From Hyphomicrobiales bacterium (GTDB lineage Bacteria; Pseudomonadota; Alphaproteobacteria; Rhizobiales; Xanthobacteraceae): DNA of 64,000 nucleotides. Below are positions 55,247 to 63,588 of the stretch, piece by piece (the first letter of the stretch is position 1; each line of letters starts with the position of its first letter). The stretch lies in assembly GCA_017305665.1 (NCBI GenBank), contig JAFKKH010000007.1:248001-312000 (forward strand), read 5' to 3'. A model generated the notes under the pieces. The model was not told where the DNA came from and searched no databases. It was given only the letters and a program-made list of their open reading frames with translations. The translations under genes and the position numbers were made by a program.

Positions 55247-55930
55247 TCAGACCCCCAAATACTTCACGATCTGCGCTTCATCGAACTTGTCGAGCGTGAG
55301 TTCGATGCGGCCGGAATTCATCAAATGAATACGATCCGCGACTGCCTCGATCACCTGCAAATTCTGCTCGACCAGCAATACTGCGGCCCCCTCCTCGCGA
55401 CACCTGGCAATCAACCCGGAAATCTCCACGACGGCGGATGGCATAAGGCCCTCAGTCGGCTCATCGATGAGGAAGATCTTGGGGGAGCAAAGCATAACAC
55501 GGGCAAACGCCAGCAGTTTGCGCTCGCCACCGCTGAGGGAGCCCGCCACCTGGTAACGCCGCTCCTTGAGTCGGGCGAAACGGCCATAGACAGCGGAGAG
55601 CTTGGCTGGCTCTAAACCCAGCGCATAGATGGGAACGAGCAGATTTTCTTCCACCGTCAGATCCGGGCAGATTTCTCGCTGCTGTGGCACATAGCCGATG
55701 CCGCTCCGCGCGCGCTGCGCCGTGCTGAGTTGAGTGATGGATTCACCCGACAGGCATAGAGCGCCGGACCGGCGATCTGCCAGACCCGCGATCGTATTAA
55801 GGAGCGTGCTCTTGCCGACGCCGTTGCGGCCTACAACGCAGACAACTTTTCTAGCCGGAACGGCCAGGTTGATATCCCAAAGTACCTGTACCGGCCCATA
55901 GCCAGCACAAAGATTCTGAACCTTCAACAT
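55247..55930 (-). CDS. Branched-chain amino acid-type ABC ATPase, LivF-like
   Basis: The 227-residue ATPase has Walker A GRNGVGKST, signature LSGGERKLLAFARVM and Walker B IFLIDEPTEGLMPSAV, with the LivF-type TEGL ending. It overlaps the LivG-like gene by seven bases. Confidence 0.92.
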   Translation of the reverse strand: MLKVQNLCAGYGPVQVLWDINLAVPARKVVCVVGRNGVGKSTLLNTIAGLADRRSGALCLSGESITQLSTAQRARSGIGYVPQQREICPDLTVEENLLVPIYALGLEPAKLSAVYGRFARLKERRYQVAGSLSGGERKLLAFARVMLCSPKIFLIDEPTEGLMPSAVVEISGLIARCREEGAAVLLVEQNLQVIEAVADRIHLMNSGRIELTLDKFDEAQIVKYLGV

Positions 55931-56673
55931 GCCTTGCCTGCCTGCAGGTAGACGCTTTGCGCCATGCTGTCGGCGCGAACATCCGCGGGATCTCCGGAGG
56001 CGATCACCGCACCGTTGTGAAGCACGGTGACAGTATCCGCCAACGACATGACCATATCGATGTCATGTTCAACCAAAACGATTGCGCGGTCTTTTGCGAG
56101 CGCACGCACGCGATTGGCAAGCACCACGCGTTCGGAAATACTCATTCCCGCCATGGGCTCGTCCAGTAAAAGAAGCCTTGAAGAGTTTGCCAGCGCCAAA
56201 GCGATCTCGAGATGCTTCTGGAGGCCGTGAGATAGCTCCGCCGTATCGACCTCGGCGACATCGAACAAGTCCACGGCTTTCAGAAGCTCATCGGCGTCCT
56301 CCCGCACTTTCCGCATGGGACCGGGGCTTAGCCAGGCAGCAACCGAGAGGTCGCGCTGCAGCGCGAGCTGCATTGCCTCGCGGCAGGTGAGACCTGCGAA
56401 GAGGGTGACAACCTGATAGGAGCGACTGATCCCGATACGCGCGCGCGCATGAATAGGCAATCGCGTGACGTCTCGACCTTCATAGTAGATACAGCCGCTG
56501 CTGACCGGCAACGTACCGGCCAACAGGTTAAGCAAGGTGCTCTTGCCAGCGCCATTGGGGCCAATAAGAGCGTGGATGCCGGTAGCCAAGATATGGAGAT
56601 CCACCGCATTCACTGCAGTGAACTTGCCAAAGCTGCGACTTACGCCGACTGTTTTCAGGATGTGCATGATCAT
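55924..56673 (-). CDS. Branched-chain amino acid-type ABC ATPase, LivG-like
   Basis: The 249-residue ATPase has Walker A GPNGAGKST, signature LSHGLQKHLEIALAL and Walker B LLLLDEPMAGMSISE. The signature reads LSHGLQ rather than the usual LSHGEQ. It follows the binding-protein gene by 62 bp. Confidence 0.92.
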   Translation of the reverse strand: MIMHILKTVGVSRSFGKFTAVNAVDLHILATGIHALIGPNGAGKSTLLNLLAGTLPVSSGCIYYEGRDVTRLPIHARARIGISRSYQVVTLFAGLTCREAMQLALQRDLSVAAWLSPGPMRKVREDADELLKAVDLFDVAEVDTAELSHGLQKHLEIALALANSSRLLLLDEPMAGMSISERVVLANRVRALAKDRAIVLVEHDIDMVMSLADTVTVLHNGAVIASGDPADVRADSMAQSVYLQAGKAC

Positions 56674-56735
56674 CCACCGAGGGTCATGCTCATGAGCAGC
56701 CGCACTAATTGCGATCGCTCATGAGCGCCCGGCTC

Positions 56736-57938
56736 TTACTTGATGGCCTCGATTTCTTTGGCCGTGATCTGATGCGTGACGCGCTCGCTACCGCCCTCGA
56801 CATGGCCGATATAAAGAGGAACGACGCCCTGATGGTCGGCGGCGCGGATCGTGATCGGTCCAGCGGGGAACGAGACGCTTGCCGGCGCTTCCAGGCCCGA
56901 CATTGCGGCTGCGAGCTTGTCGGTATCGGCGCGGCCTTTGAAGCCAGACTTCTCGATCGCAAGCAAAAGAGCGTTGGCAGATTGATAGGCCTCGAAGGCA
57001 TTCAACCCGACGGGGCGTTCACCAAATTTTTCGTGGAACAACTTCTGGAATTCGCGATTCTCCGCTGTGTCCAACGGACCGTTCGCGGCCCGAGGATAGT
57101 CACCGATGAAATTCAGGCCTTCTGCCGCCTCCGGTAGCTTGGGGAAGTTTTCGGGAACAATGAGGGACTGCATGCCCGCGAATTTCATCTTTTCCTTCAA
57201 GCCCTGTGCGTTGGCCTCCTGCAACGCAAGGATCGCATCACGGCCCGCGAACACGAAATATAGACCATCGGCACTGCGATCCACTTTGCTCATATAAGCC
57301 GCCATGTCCGTGGAGCCGAACGGAACGCCGATAGAGCCGGCGATCTCGCCGCCCGCGCTGGCGAGCGCATCCTTGAACGCACGAAAGCCGGATTGGCCGT
57401 AGGCGTAGTCGGAATAAGCGACGTACCATCGCTTGCCAACGTTATCGACCAGCCACTTGGCAAAAGTAATATTGCGTTGCTCGTTGCTGGCGCTGACGCG
57501 GAAGGAATACTTGTTCTTGTTTTCGGGCGACGTGAATTCATCGACCCAGCAACCGCTCGCATTCACATAGACGATCTGCTCTTCGGCAGCGAGCTTCTGC
57601 ATTGCCAAGCATACCGCGCTGGACAGGCCACCCATGAGAACATCCACCCGTTCGCGCTGGATCAATTCGCGGGAATACCGGATGGCGTCTGCAGCCTTGG
57701 CTGCAGAATCGCGTTCTTCGACAACAAAGTTGATGCCCTTGAATGCCGGATTGTGGCGAGCGCGTTCGATAGCAAGCCCCAACCCCATGCGAGCGGACTC
57801 CCCAAGGACGCTGAAGACCCCCGTCGCCGGATTGATAAAGCCGATCTTGATCGTGGTTTCGGCCTGCGCGGCCGACATGCAAGAAAGCGTGAGCAACGTG
57901 GCAGAGGCTATGATCGACAATATTTTTTTTGAGTTCAT
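56736..57938 (-). CDS. ABC transporter substrate-binding protein, LivK-like
   Basis: The 400-residue protein has a Sec signal (MNSKKILSIIASATLLTLSCMSAAQA) and the periplasmic binding fold IKIGFINPATGVFSVLGESARMGLGLAIERARHN with a later RVDVLMGGLSSAVCLAMQKLA. CGGAGG precedes ATG 57938. It lies 25 bp after the reductase gene, in one operon. Confidence 0.92.
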   Translation of the reverse strand: MNSKKILSIIASATLLTLSCMSAAQAETTIKIGFINPATGVFSVLGESARMGLGLAIERARHNPAFKGINFVVEERDSAAKAADAIRYSRELIQRERVDVLMGGLSSAVCLAMQKLAAEEQIVYVNASGCWVDEFTSPENKNKYSFRVSASNEQRNITFAKWLVDNVGKRWYVAYSDYAYGQSGFRAFKDALASAGGEIAGSIGVPFGSTDMAAYMSKVDRSADGLYFVFAGRDAILALQEANAQGLKEKMKFAGMQSLIVPENFPKLPEAAEGLNFIGDYPRAANGPLDTAENREFQKLFHEKFGERPVGLNAFEAYQSANALLLAIEKSGFKGRADTDKLAAAMSGLEAPASVSFPAGPITIRAADHQGVVPLYIGHVEGGSERVTHQITAKEIEAIK

Positions 57939-57963
57939 CTGTTTCCTCCGTTGTTGTATTTTT

Positions 57964-60009
57964 CTAGATACGAATTGCGGCTTGGAATGCCTCAAGCAGG
58001 GCTTCCGTGGCTTGCCGTGGATTGACGGCGTCACCGATCAGGTAAACGGGCAGTTCGGGGAGTTTATTTTTGACGTCCTGATAGAGCTCGTTTTCCGGCG
58101 CGATGCCGGCAGCGACGATGATGGTATCGCAAGGAATGCGATCATCACCGGTCTTGGCACTCAGCACCGCGCTGCCCTCTTCCAAAGCTGACACGACGGC
58201 GTTCAGACGAATCTGCACACCCGCCTGCTCAAGCGCCTTGAGCAACGTCCAGCGAATCGACTTATTCAGACTCTTCGCAAGACGGTCCGAACGCTGAACT
58301 ATGGTGACCGTCCGGTCGGGCTGACCGCACATGGCGAGATTGCGTAACTCGTCCACGTCCATGAGCTTCTGGACGAGCAAAAACTTCACCGTTTCGCCAT
58401 CGAGCCCGCCCTCCTCCTTGAGAAGAAGCGCTGTCTCACACGCCGTTGGGCCGCCGCCGATGACGACTACGTTCCGGCCGATCGGACCTGCCTTGCCTGC
58501 AAGGACATCGTGGGCGTGGCAGACGCGGATTCCGCTTGTGGATTGCCCCGGCAGATCGGGCATGAGTTCGCGCCCGCCGGTTGCAATCAGAACGGCCGCC
58601 GGGGATTCCTCGCGGACCGTTGCCAGGTCCGCCGCGACTCCGGCTTTGATTGCAATACGCGGCTCCGCAATGACTTGGCGCGCCAAATCTTCGTAGAGCC
58701 AGCGATACTCCTTCTTCCCGGGGGCGACGGCCCCTATGCCGGCTACGCCGCCAAGCGTTGTCTCACGCTCGAAAAGAACGACGCTATGGCCGCGCGCCGC
58801 GGCGATCTTCGCAGCCATCATGCCACCGGGACCACCACCGACGACAAGAACCTTGCGCGGCTTGGCGGCCTCGTCGACCTGCAGCTCTAATTCCCTGCCG
58901 GCGCGGGGATTGACCAGACAACGGGTCGGGCCGTGCCACGCCGAATCCAGGCAAACATTACAGGCGATGCAATGGGTGATTTGATCCGCTCTCTTTTCGA
59001 TCAACTTGCGAGGAAGATGCGGATCCGCAAGAAGCGGCCTGCCCATGGAAATAAAATCAGCGCGACCTTCGCGAATAATGCGTTCGGCAGCAGCGGGATC
59101 GTTGATCCTGTTTGATGCGGCTACAGGCACCGACACGACCGACTTGATATTCTGTGCCAGCCAGACGAAAGCGCCTGTCGGAACCTCGCCCGTAATCTGC
59201 GGCACACGCGATTCATGCCAGCCACCAGTGACATTGAAGGCCGCAACGCCAGCTTGCTCCATCAGGCGCGCAATCTCGCGCACGTCGTGATGTGTGTTGC
59301 CGCCCGGAATCAGGTCATGTCCGGCAAGACGCGCCAAGACAGGAATATCCGGCAGCGCGTTGTTAATACCGCGAACGATATTGGTGACCACCCGAGCGCG
59401 GTTCTCGCAGGATCCGCCGTACTCATCCTCCCGTTCATTGGTTGCAGGCGAGAGAAACTGGTTGAGCAAGTGCCCCGTACCGCAAAAGAGATCGATCATG
59501 TCGAAGCCCGCTTCGACCGCACGCACCGCCGCATCGACATATTTCCGCTCCACCTCCTTCACCTCATCGGTGCTAAGGATGTGAAGAGGCTCGGGGTTGA
59601 ACCTTGAGGGAATTGGGGAGACAGCAACTGGCTGGCGGCCAGTGAGCTTCGAAGGGGATACCCGCCCCGTGTGATAGAGCTGACAGGCGACCTTGCCTTG
59701 AGGATTCGCCGCTTTCATAGCCCCTGTCAGCCGCTTCAAGTCGGGAATGTAGCTGTTGTCCCAAAGGCCCAGCAGCAAACTGTCGAACACGCCCGCCCCC
59801 GCCACATCGATGGCAAATCCGCCGATGGAGATCAGGCCGGCGCGTCCGCGCGCGCGCTCTTCATAGAACGCAATGAGGGTGTCGTCGGCATAGCCGAAGT
59901 CTCGGTGATAATTCAGGTGCAGCGCCGGCATCATGATCCGGTTCGGGATCTCGGCCTTGCCGATACGCAGCGCCGAGAGCAGTTCCCATTGGTCCGGAAA
60001 GTCAATCAT
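57964..60009 (-). CDS. Old yellow enzyme-type reductase, 2,4-dienoyl-CoA reductase (FadH)-like
   Basis: The 681-residue protein has an N-terminal OYE TIM barrel (RIMMPALHLNY, YVDAAVRAVEAGFDMIDLFCGTGHLLNQFLSP), a four-cysteine iron-sulfur segment CIACNVCLDSAWHGPTRC, and a C-terminal pyridine nucleotide-disulfide domain with VLVVGGGPGGMMAAKIAA and VVVIGGGPTACETALLL. This FMN/4Fe-4S/FAD layout matches FadH and trimethylamine dehydrogenase relatives. It likely reduces an unsaturated acid or CoA ester. It leads the Liv/acyl-CoA synthetase operon; the palindrome at 60052 lies 43 bp upstream. Confidence 0.92.
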   Translation of the reverse strand: MIDFPDQWELLSALRIGKAEIPNRIMMPALHLNYHRDFGYADDTLIAFYEERARGRAGLISIGGFAIDVAGAGVFDSLLLGLWDNSYIPDLKRLTGAMKAANPQGKVACQLYHTGRVSPSKLTGRQPVAVSPIPSRFNPEPLHILSTDEVKEVERKYVDAAVRAVEAGFDMIDLFCGTGHLLNQFLSPATNEREDEYGGSCENRARVVTNIVRGINNALPDIPVLARLAGHDLIPGGNTHHDVREIARLMEQAGVAAFNVTGGWHESRVPQITGEVPTGAFVWLAQNIKSVVSVPVAASNRINDPAAAERIIREGRADFISMGRPLLADPHLPRKLIEKRADQITHCIACNVCLDSAWHGPTRCLVNPRAGRELELQVDEAAKPRKVLVVGGGPGGMMAAKIAAARGHSVVLFERETTLGGVAGIGAVAPGKKEYRWLYEDLARQVIAEPRIAIKAGVAADLATVREESPAAVLIATGGRELMPDLPGQSTSGIRVCHAHDVLAGKAGPIGRNVVVIGGGPTACETALLLKEEGGLDGETVKFLLVQKLMDVDELRNLAMCGQPDRTVTIVQRSDRLAKSLNKSIRWTLLKALEQAGVQIRLNAVVSALEEGSAVLSAKTGDDRIPCDTIIVAAGIAPENELYQDVKNKLPELPVYLIGDAVNPRQATEALLEAFQAAIRI

Positions 60010-60051
60010 CGGTCAGCAGCCTTCATTCCGGGCGGAAGGACCGCCCTTGAT

Positions 60052-60067
60052 TCTAACGAGCGTTAGA
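60052..60067. promoter_or_regulatory. TetR-type operator TCTAACGAGCGTTAGA
   Basis: A 16-bp palindrome with perfect seven-base arms (TCTAACG/CGTTAGA), 43 bp upstream of the FadH-like gene in the divergent region with the MFS gene. Confidence 0.75.
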
Positions 60068-60089
60068 TATAAAAACTGAAAAAGAATGT

Positions 60090-60103
60090 CAAACAATCGT
60101 TTG
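60090..60103. promoter_or_regulatory. Related palindrome CAAACAATCGTTTG near the MFS start
   Basis: Five-base arms CAAAC/GTTTG enclose AATC. The core AACAATCGTT differs from AACGAGCGTT of the 60052 site at two positions. It lies 29 bp upstream of the MFS gene and may be a second operator of the same regulator. Confidence 0.5.
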
Positions 60104-60131
60104 GTAGTTAGCCGAGCAACTTCGAGGGGAG

Positions 60132-61328
60132 ATGACAGAAAGGAGCAGACGGGCGCGCTCACGGGCGCTTTTCGTCATCATTATCAGTCAGTTGCTCGGG
60201 ACGACGCTTTGGTTTGCTGCCAACAGCGCTGCGCACAATCTGATGACGGAATGGAATCTTGGTGTCGAGGATGTCGGTCTACTTACCGTCGCGGTGCAAT
60301 TAGGCTTTATCTCCGGCACATTGTTCCTGGCGCTAACCTCTCTCGCGGACCGCTACAGAGCGTCCGTCGTTTTCGCTGTCAGCGCGGCGGCAGGCGCTTT
60401 CGCCAATCTCGCTTTCGCTTGGCTCGCGGACGGCTTCGTTGCCGGGGCGGCGCTGCGCTTTGCCACCGGTTTCTGTCTCGCAGGCATCTATCCGATTGGC
60501 ATGAAACTGGTCGTCGGCTGGGTACCGCGACAAGCGGGCCTGTATCTCGGCTGGCTTGTCGGAATGCTGACCATCGGCACCGGGCTGCCGCATCTAATCC
60601 GCGCAGTTGCGCCGGATTGGCCATGGCATGAGGTGGTTTCGGTTGCGTCCGCTCTTGCGATGATCGCGGCGGGTGCTGTGTTGTGGGTCGGAGAAGGTCC
60701 CAACGCCCGAAATCAGATCGTGACAAAGCCCGATTTCGGAGCCGCGTTCGGCGCATTCAGAAATGTAGATTTCTGCGCGGCAGCAGCTGGCTATTTCGGA
60801 CATATGTGGGAGCTCTATGCCTTCTGGACACTCGTTCCCTTCTTACTAACTTCCGTACTGCAGCGAACGCTCGAGAGCGCCCCCCTCTCCGTCTCTGTAT
60901 TGTCCTTTTGCGTCATCGCAACCGGAGGGGTGAGTTGCATCATGGGGGGCAAGCTAGCATCTCGCTTCGGCTCACGCGTCGTTGCAACCGCATCGTTGAC
61001 GATGTCCGGCATCCTGTGTCTTGTCTTCCCGCTCTGCACCTCGTCCGCTCCAGTCGGACTTACCGCACTCTTTGTGTGGGGGCTTGTCGTAATACCGGAT
61101 TCGGCACAATTCTCGGCACTTTCAACCAACGCCATACCACCAGCGATCATCGGCAGCGCTCTTGCACTTCAAAACAGCATTGGCTTTCTAATTTCATCGT
61201 TATCGATCTGGCTGGCGAGCGGCAATATCGATGCATTGGGTGCATACGTGACGTGGCTCTTATTGCCCGGCCCCCTCTTGGGGCTGATGGCCGCAAGCGC
61301 GTTCTGGTGTCGCGCGCGAAGTGTCTAG
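60132..61328 (+). CDS. MFS transporter
   Basis: The 398-residue polytopic protein has about 12 membrane helices, with LADRYRASVVFAVSAAAGAFANLAFAWLADGFVAGAALRFATGFCLAGIYPIGMKLV, including the loop 2-3 motif variant. AGGGGAG precedes the ATG. It is divergent from the FadH/Liv operon and may import the same compound or export an intermediate. Confidence 0.9.
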   Translation: MTERSRRARSRALFVIIISQLLGTTLWFAANSAAHNLMTEWNLGVEDVGLLTVAVQLGFISGTLFLALTSLADRYRASVVFAVSAAAGAFANLAFAWLADGFVAGAALRFATGFCLAGIYPIGMKLVVGWVPRQAGLYLGWLVGMLTIGTGLPHLIRAVAPDWPWHEVVSVASALAMIAAGAVLWVGEGPNARNQIVTKPDFGAAFGAFRNVDFCAAAAGYFGHMWELYAFWTLVPFLLTSVLQRTLESAPLSVSVLSFCVIATGGVSCIMGGKLASRFGSRVVATASLTMSGILCLVFPLCTSSAPVGLTALFVWGLVVIPDSAQFSALSTNAIPPAIIGSALALQNSIGFLISSLSIWLASGNIDALGAYVTWLLLPGPLLGLMAASAFWCRARSV

Positions 61329-61340
61329 GGGGCATCGCAC

Positions 61341-61369
61341 CCTCTCGTGTTTGACGGAATGACGAGAGG
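61341..61369. terminator. Candidate bidirectional hairpin between convergent genes
   Basis: CCTCTCGT (61341-61348) and ACGAGAGG (61362-61369) form a perfect eight-base stem with a 13-base loop, just after the MFS stop and before the convergent DUF59 stop. There is no T-run, so the terminator call is tentative. Confidence 0.4.
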
Positions 61370-61416
61370 CGCTGTGCACAGGCACCGGTCCCTGCGCCAT
61401 CACAACAAAGTTTGGC

Positions 61417-61722
61417 TTAGGGAAAGCCGAGCAAGGCTTTGGTCGCTGGCTCGATCATCGAGGGTTTCCACGCCGGCTCGAAGGTCATCAGGACATCAAC
61501 CGAATCTATGCCGACCACCCGCGAGGCACTTCGAAAGGCCCCGTCCTTGAGAAAGCCCGAAGCGGGACAACCGGGTGTCGTTGCGGTCATGGTGATGTGG
61601 GCCGTTCCATCCACGACCGTGATGTCGTAGATAAATCCGAGATCGACAATGTTGTGACCGAGCTCCGGATCGATCACCTCGCGCAGTGCATTTCTGACTT
61701 GCGCAACCAGATCATCATTCAT
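61417..61722 (-). CDS. DUF59/PaaD-like metal-sulfur cluster assembly protein
   Basis: The 101-residue protein has the MIP18/DUF59 pattern VRNALREVIDPELGHNIVDLGFIYDI and the cysteine motif TTPGCPASGFL. Relatives such as SufT and PaaD help mature iron-sulfur or other metal clusters. It overlaps the DUF2249 gene by four bases. Its neighbours suggest a role in nitric-oxide stress or denitrification enzyme maturation. Confidence 0.88.
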   Translation of the reverse strand: MNDDLVAQVRNALREVIDPELGHNIVDLGFIYDITVVDGTAHITMTATTPGCPASGFLKDGAFRSASRVVGIDSVDVLMTFEPAWKPSMIEPATKALLGFP

Positions 61723-62225
61723 ATCGGCGCCCTCACCGTCAGCTCGTAGGTTGCGCCGTCCGCCGTAAAACCGCCGAGCCAGCGAAAGCCGCGCTTCTCC
61801 AGGTGGGGAAACAGGAACAACGGCTCGCGGCGCAGCAGTGCCGACAACGTCTCGCCCGGCTTGAGACCTTCGGCAGCGCCGAGAATCCGGACCATCGGCT
61901 CCGGCGGATCGAGATCGCGATTGTCGAGACGAACAACAGGATCCGGCCATACATCGTTAAGCCGCGCTGCAGAGTCGGTCTCCGAAGGTTGCGTGCCTGC
62001 AGGCGTGAACAGTACCTCCCATTCGCCACCTTCGAGTTCGGTTTCGGCGTGGGTGAATCCCTTCTCCGCCATCACTGCAAACAAGGGTATCGGCTTGAAG
62101 GTCGCATAGAGGCGGATGCCCTGTGCCGGGTCGAGTCGCGCCAGCGCGTCCATGATGACGGAAAATGGCTCCCCACCCTTGCGCAGGATTGGGCGGACAT
62201 CGAGATCGACGTAGTTCTGACTCAT
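61719..62225 (-). CDS. DUF2249 domain protein
   Basis: The 168-residue protein appears to hold a DUF2249 domain (LDVRPILRKGGEPFSVIMDALARLDPAQGIRLYATFKPIPLFAVMAEKGF) followed by a second related part (LDNRDLDPPEPMVRIL...). ATG 62225 is preferred because AAAGGAG lies six bases upstream, whereas ATG 62231 abuts it. DUF2249 proteins often occur beside NnrS and hemerythrin genes; their function is unknown. Confidence 0.82.
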   Translation of the reverse strand: MSQNYVDLDVRPILRKGGEPFSVIMDALARLDPAQGIRLYATFKPIPLFAVMAEKGFTHAETELEGGEWEVLFTPAGTQPSETDSAARLNDVWPDPVVRLDNRDLDPPEPMVRILGAAEGLKPGETLSALLRREPLFLFPHLEKRGFRWLGGFTADGATYELTVRAPI

Positions 62226-62245
62226 GGTCATCTCCTTTCGAATGA

Positions 62246-63583
62246 TCAGATGCTGGCGTACAGCAGGTGCGGCGCGCGGCTTCCGCCCGGAAGACGTAAC
62301 GGCCCCGTCACGTCGGCAAGACGGCGCGTGCGGATCAATTGCTGGACAATGCCCAAAGTGGCCACGGCCATCGCAAAGGCCGCGACTTGGAACGCGGCTG
62401 ACTGACCTAACAACAGCGCGGCCGTTCCGCTCCAGACCGAAATGAAGTAGGCGACGAACCATTTCGCTGCCCGCCGCTCAATGACGAGGTCTTGCACGCG
62501 GGGCGTCGCGGAACGGCCCAACACTGGCCCATAGGTTTCGAGCCAGGTGAGAAACGCGACGATCTTGTAGAGCTTGGCGAGGACGAGGCCCGACAGCCAG
62601 CCGAACGCGACAAGAAACGCGAAAGCTTCAACATGCGTCTGGAAGCTTCCCGATATCGCAAGGACGGCTGCGAGCAAAACCGCCGCGGCAAGGCTCACGA
62701 ACCCCCAAGCCGACATCTTCGCGTTGAGCTCAAGCTGCGCCCTTTCGCGTCGCCAATAAAGAGAGATGATATTGCGCCCATACAGCGCCAGCGTGATAAA
62801 GCCGAGACATCCTGCAGAGATCAGAACGACATTGATTCCGATTTCCCTAGCGATCGCGAAGAGGCCACCCGCTACGACGAGGCCGATCGTCGCCGAGCCG
62901 GCGAAAAGCGTAGTCCGAATTCGGCGCTTATCGAGGTCTGGCGCGAGCATGAACATCGCGAGCAACCGGTAGCTGACACCCATCGCTGTAAGCGTGAGCC
63001 AGCCGCCAAGCCCCGCAATCGCATGAAGTGGAATTCCCGACCTCAACAGGGCACTCGCCCCTCCCAGGCCTGCCAGCGACCAAGCAAATGCGCTTCCCAG
63101 TGCTGCCGTCGCGCAGAGTGAGCACAGGCCCGCGATGACAAAATACGCCGGTCCTATCGAGGCACGGGCGCGCCAGATGGTGATCGCGAGATCAGTGACG
63201 ACAAGCCCGAAGCCTGCAACCAACAAAAGGGCGGCAGTCGGGAGTAACCAGAGCCAAACCGGCAAATGCCCACCCAGGACCATGAACCCGCCGAGCAGCG
63301 CGACGAGTCCAACGGTGAGCAGCATCAGGGCGGGAAGTTGCCAACTGTCTGCGAACAGCGGCTTGGCGACCAGAACCGGCACGAACTGGAACAGCGCTCC
63401 ACACATGGCCATGCTGAGCCAACCGATACAGACGATGTGGACGACAAAGAGCGTGTCCGGTGCTTCGGTCGCGGCAAAGGGAAAGCCGAAGCCGATCGTC
63501 ATCAGACATTCCCCAATGATCAGCCATACAATCGCGACCGCGAAATAGCTCATCGTCCATTTCGTAAGATTTCCACCGATCAT
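62246..63583 (-). CDS. Polytopic membrane protein of NnrS-linked clusters
   Basis: The 445-residue protein has about 12 membrane helices and several conserved-looking histidines in helices (VVHIVCIGWLSMAMCGALFQFVPVLVAKPLF, GIPLHAIAGLGGWLTLTAMGVSYRLLAMF). The layout resembles haem-copper-oxidase-like or NnrS-related membrane proteins, but no full metal-site set was established. The start ATG 63583 overlaps the region just after the NnrS stop. Function unknown; the neighbours point to nitric-oxide or nitrogen-oxide metabolism. Confidence 0.82.
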   Translation of the reverse strand: MIGGNLTKWTMSYFAVAIVWLIIGECLMTIGFGFPFAATEAPDTLFVVHIVCIGWLSMAMCGALFQFVPVLVAKPLFADSWQLPALMLLTVGLVALLGGFMVLGGHLPVWLWLLPTAALLLVAGFGLVVTDLAITIWRARASIGPAYFVIAGLCSLCATAALGSAFAWSLAGLGGASALLRSGIPLHAIAGLGGWLTLTAMGVSYRLLAMFMLAPDLDKRRIRTTLFAGSATIGLVVAGGLFAIAREIGINVVLISAGCLGFITLALYGRNIISLYWRRERAQLELNAKMSAWGFVSLAAAVLLAAVLAISGSFQTHVEAFAFLVAFGWLSGLVLAKLYKIVAFLTWLETYGPVLGRSATPRVQDLVIERRAAKWFVAYFISVWSGTAALLLGQSAAFQVAAFAMAVATLGIVQQLIRTRRLADVTGPLRLPGGSRAPHLLYASI

Positions 63584-63588
63584 CGCAT

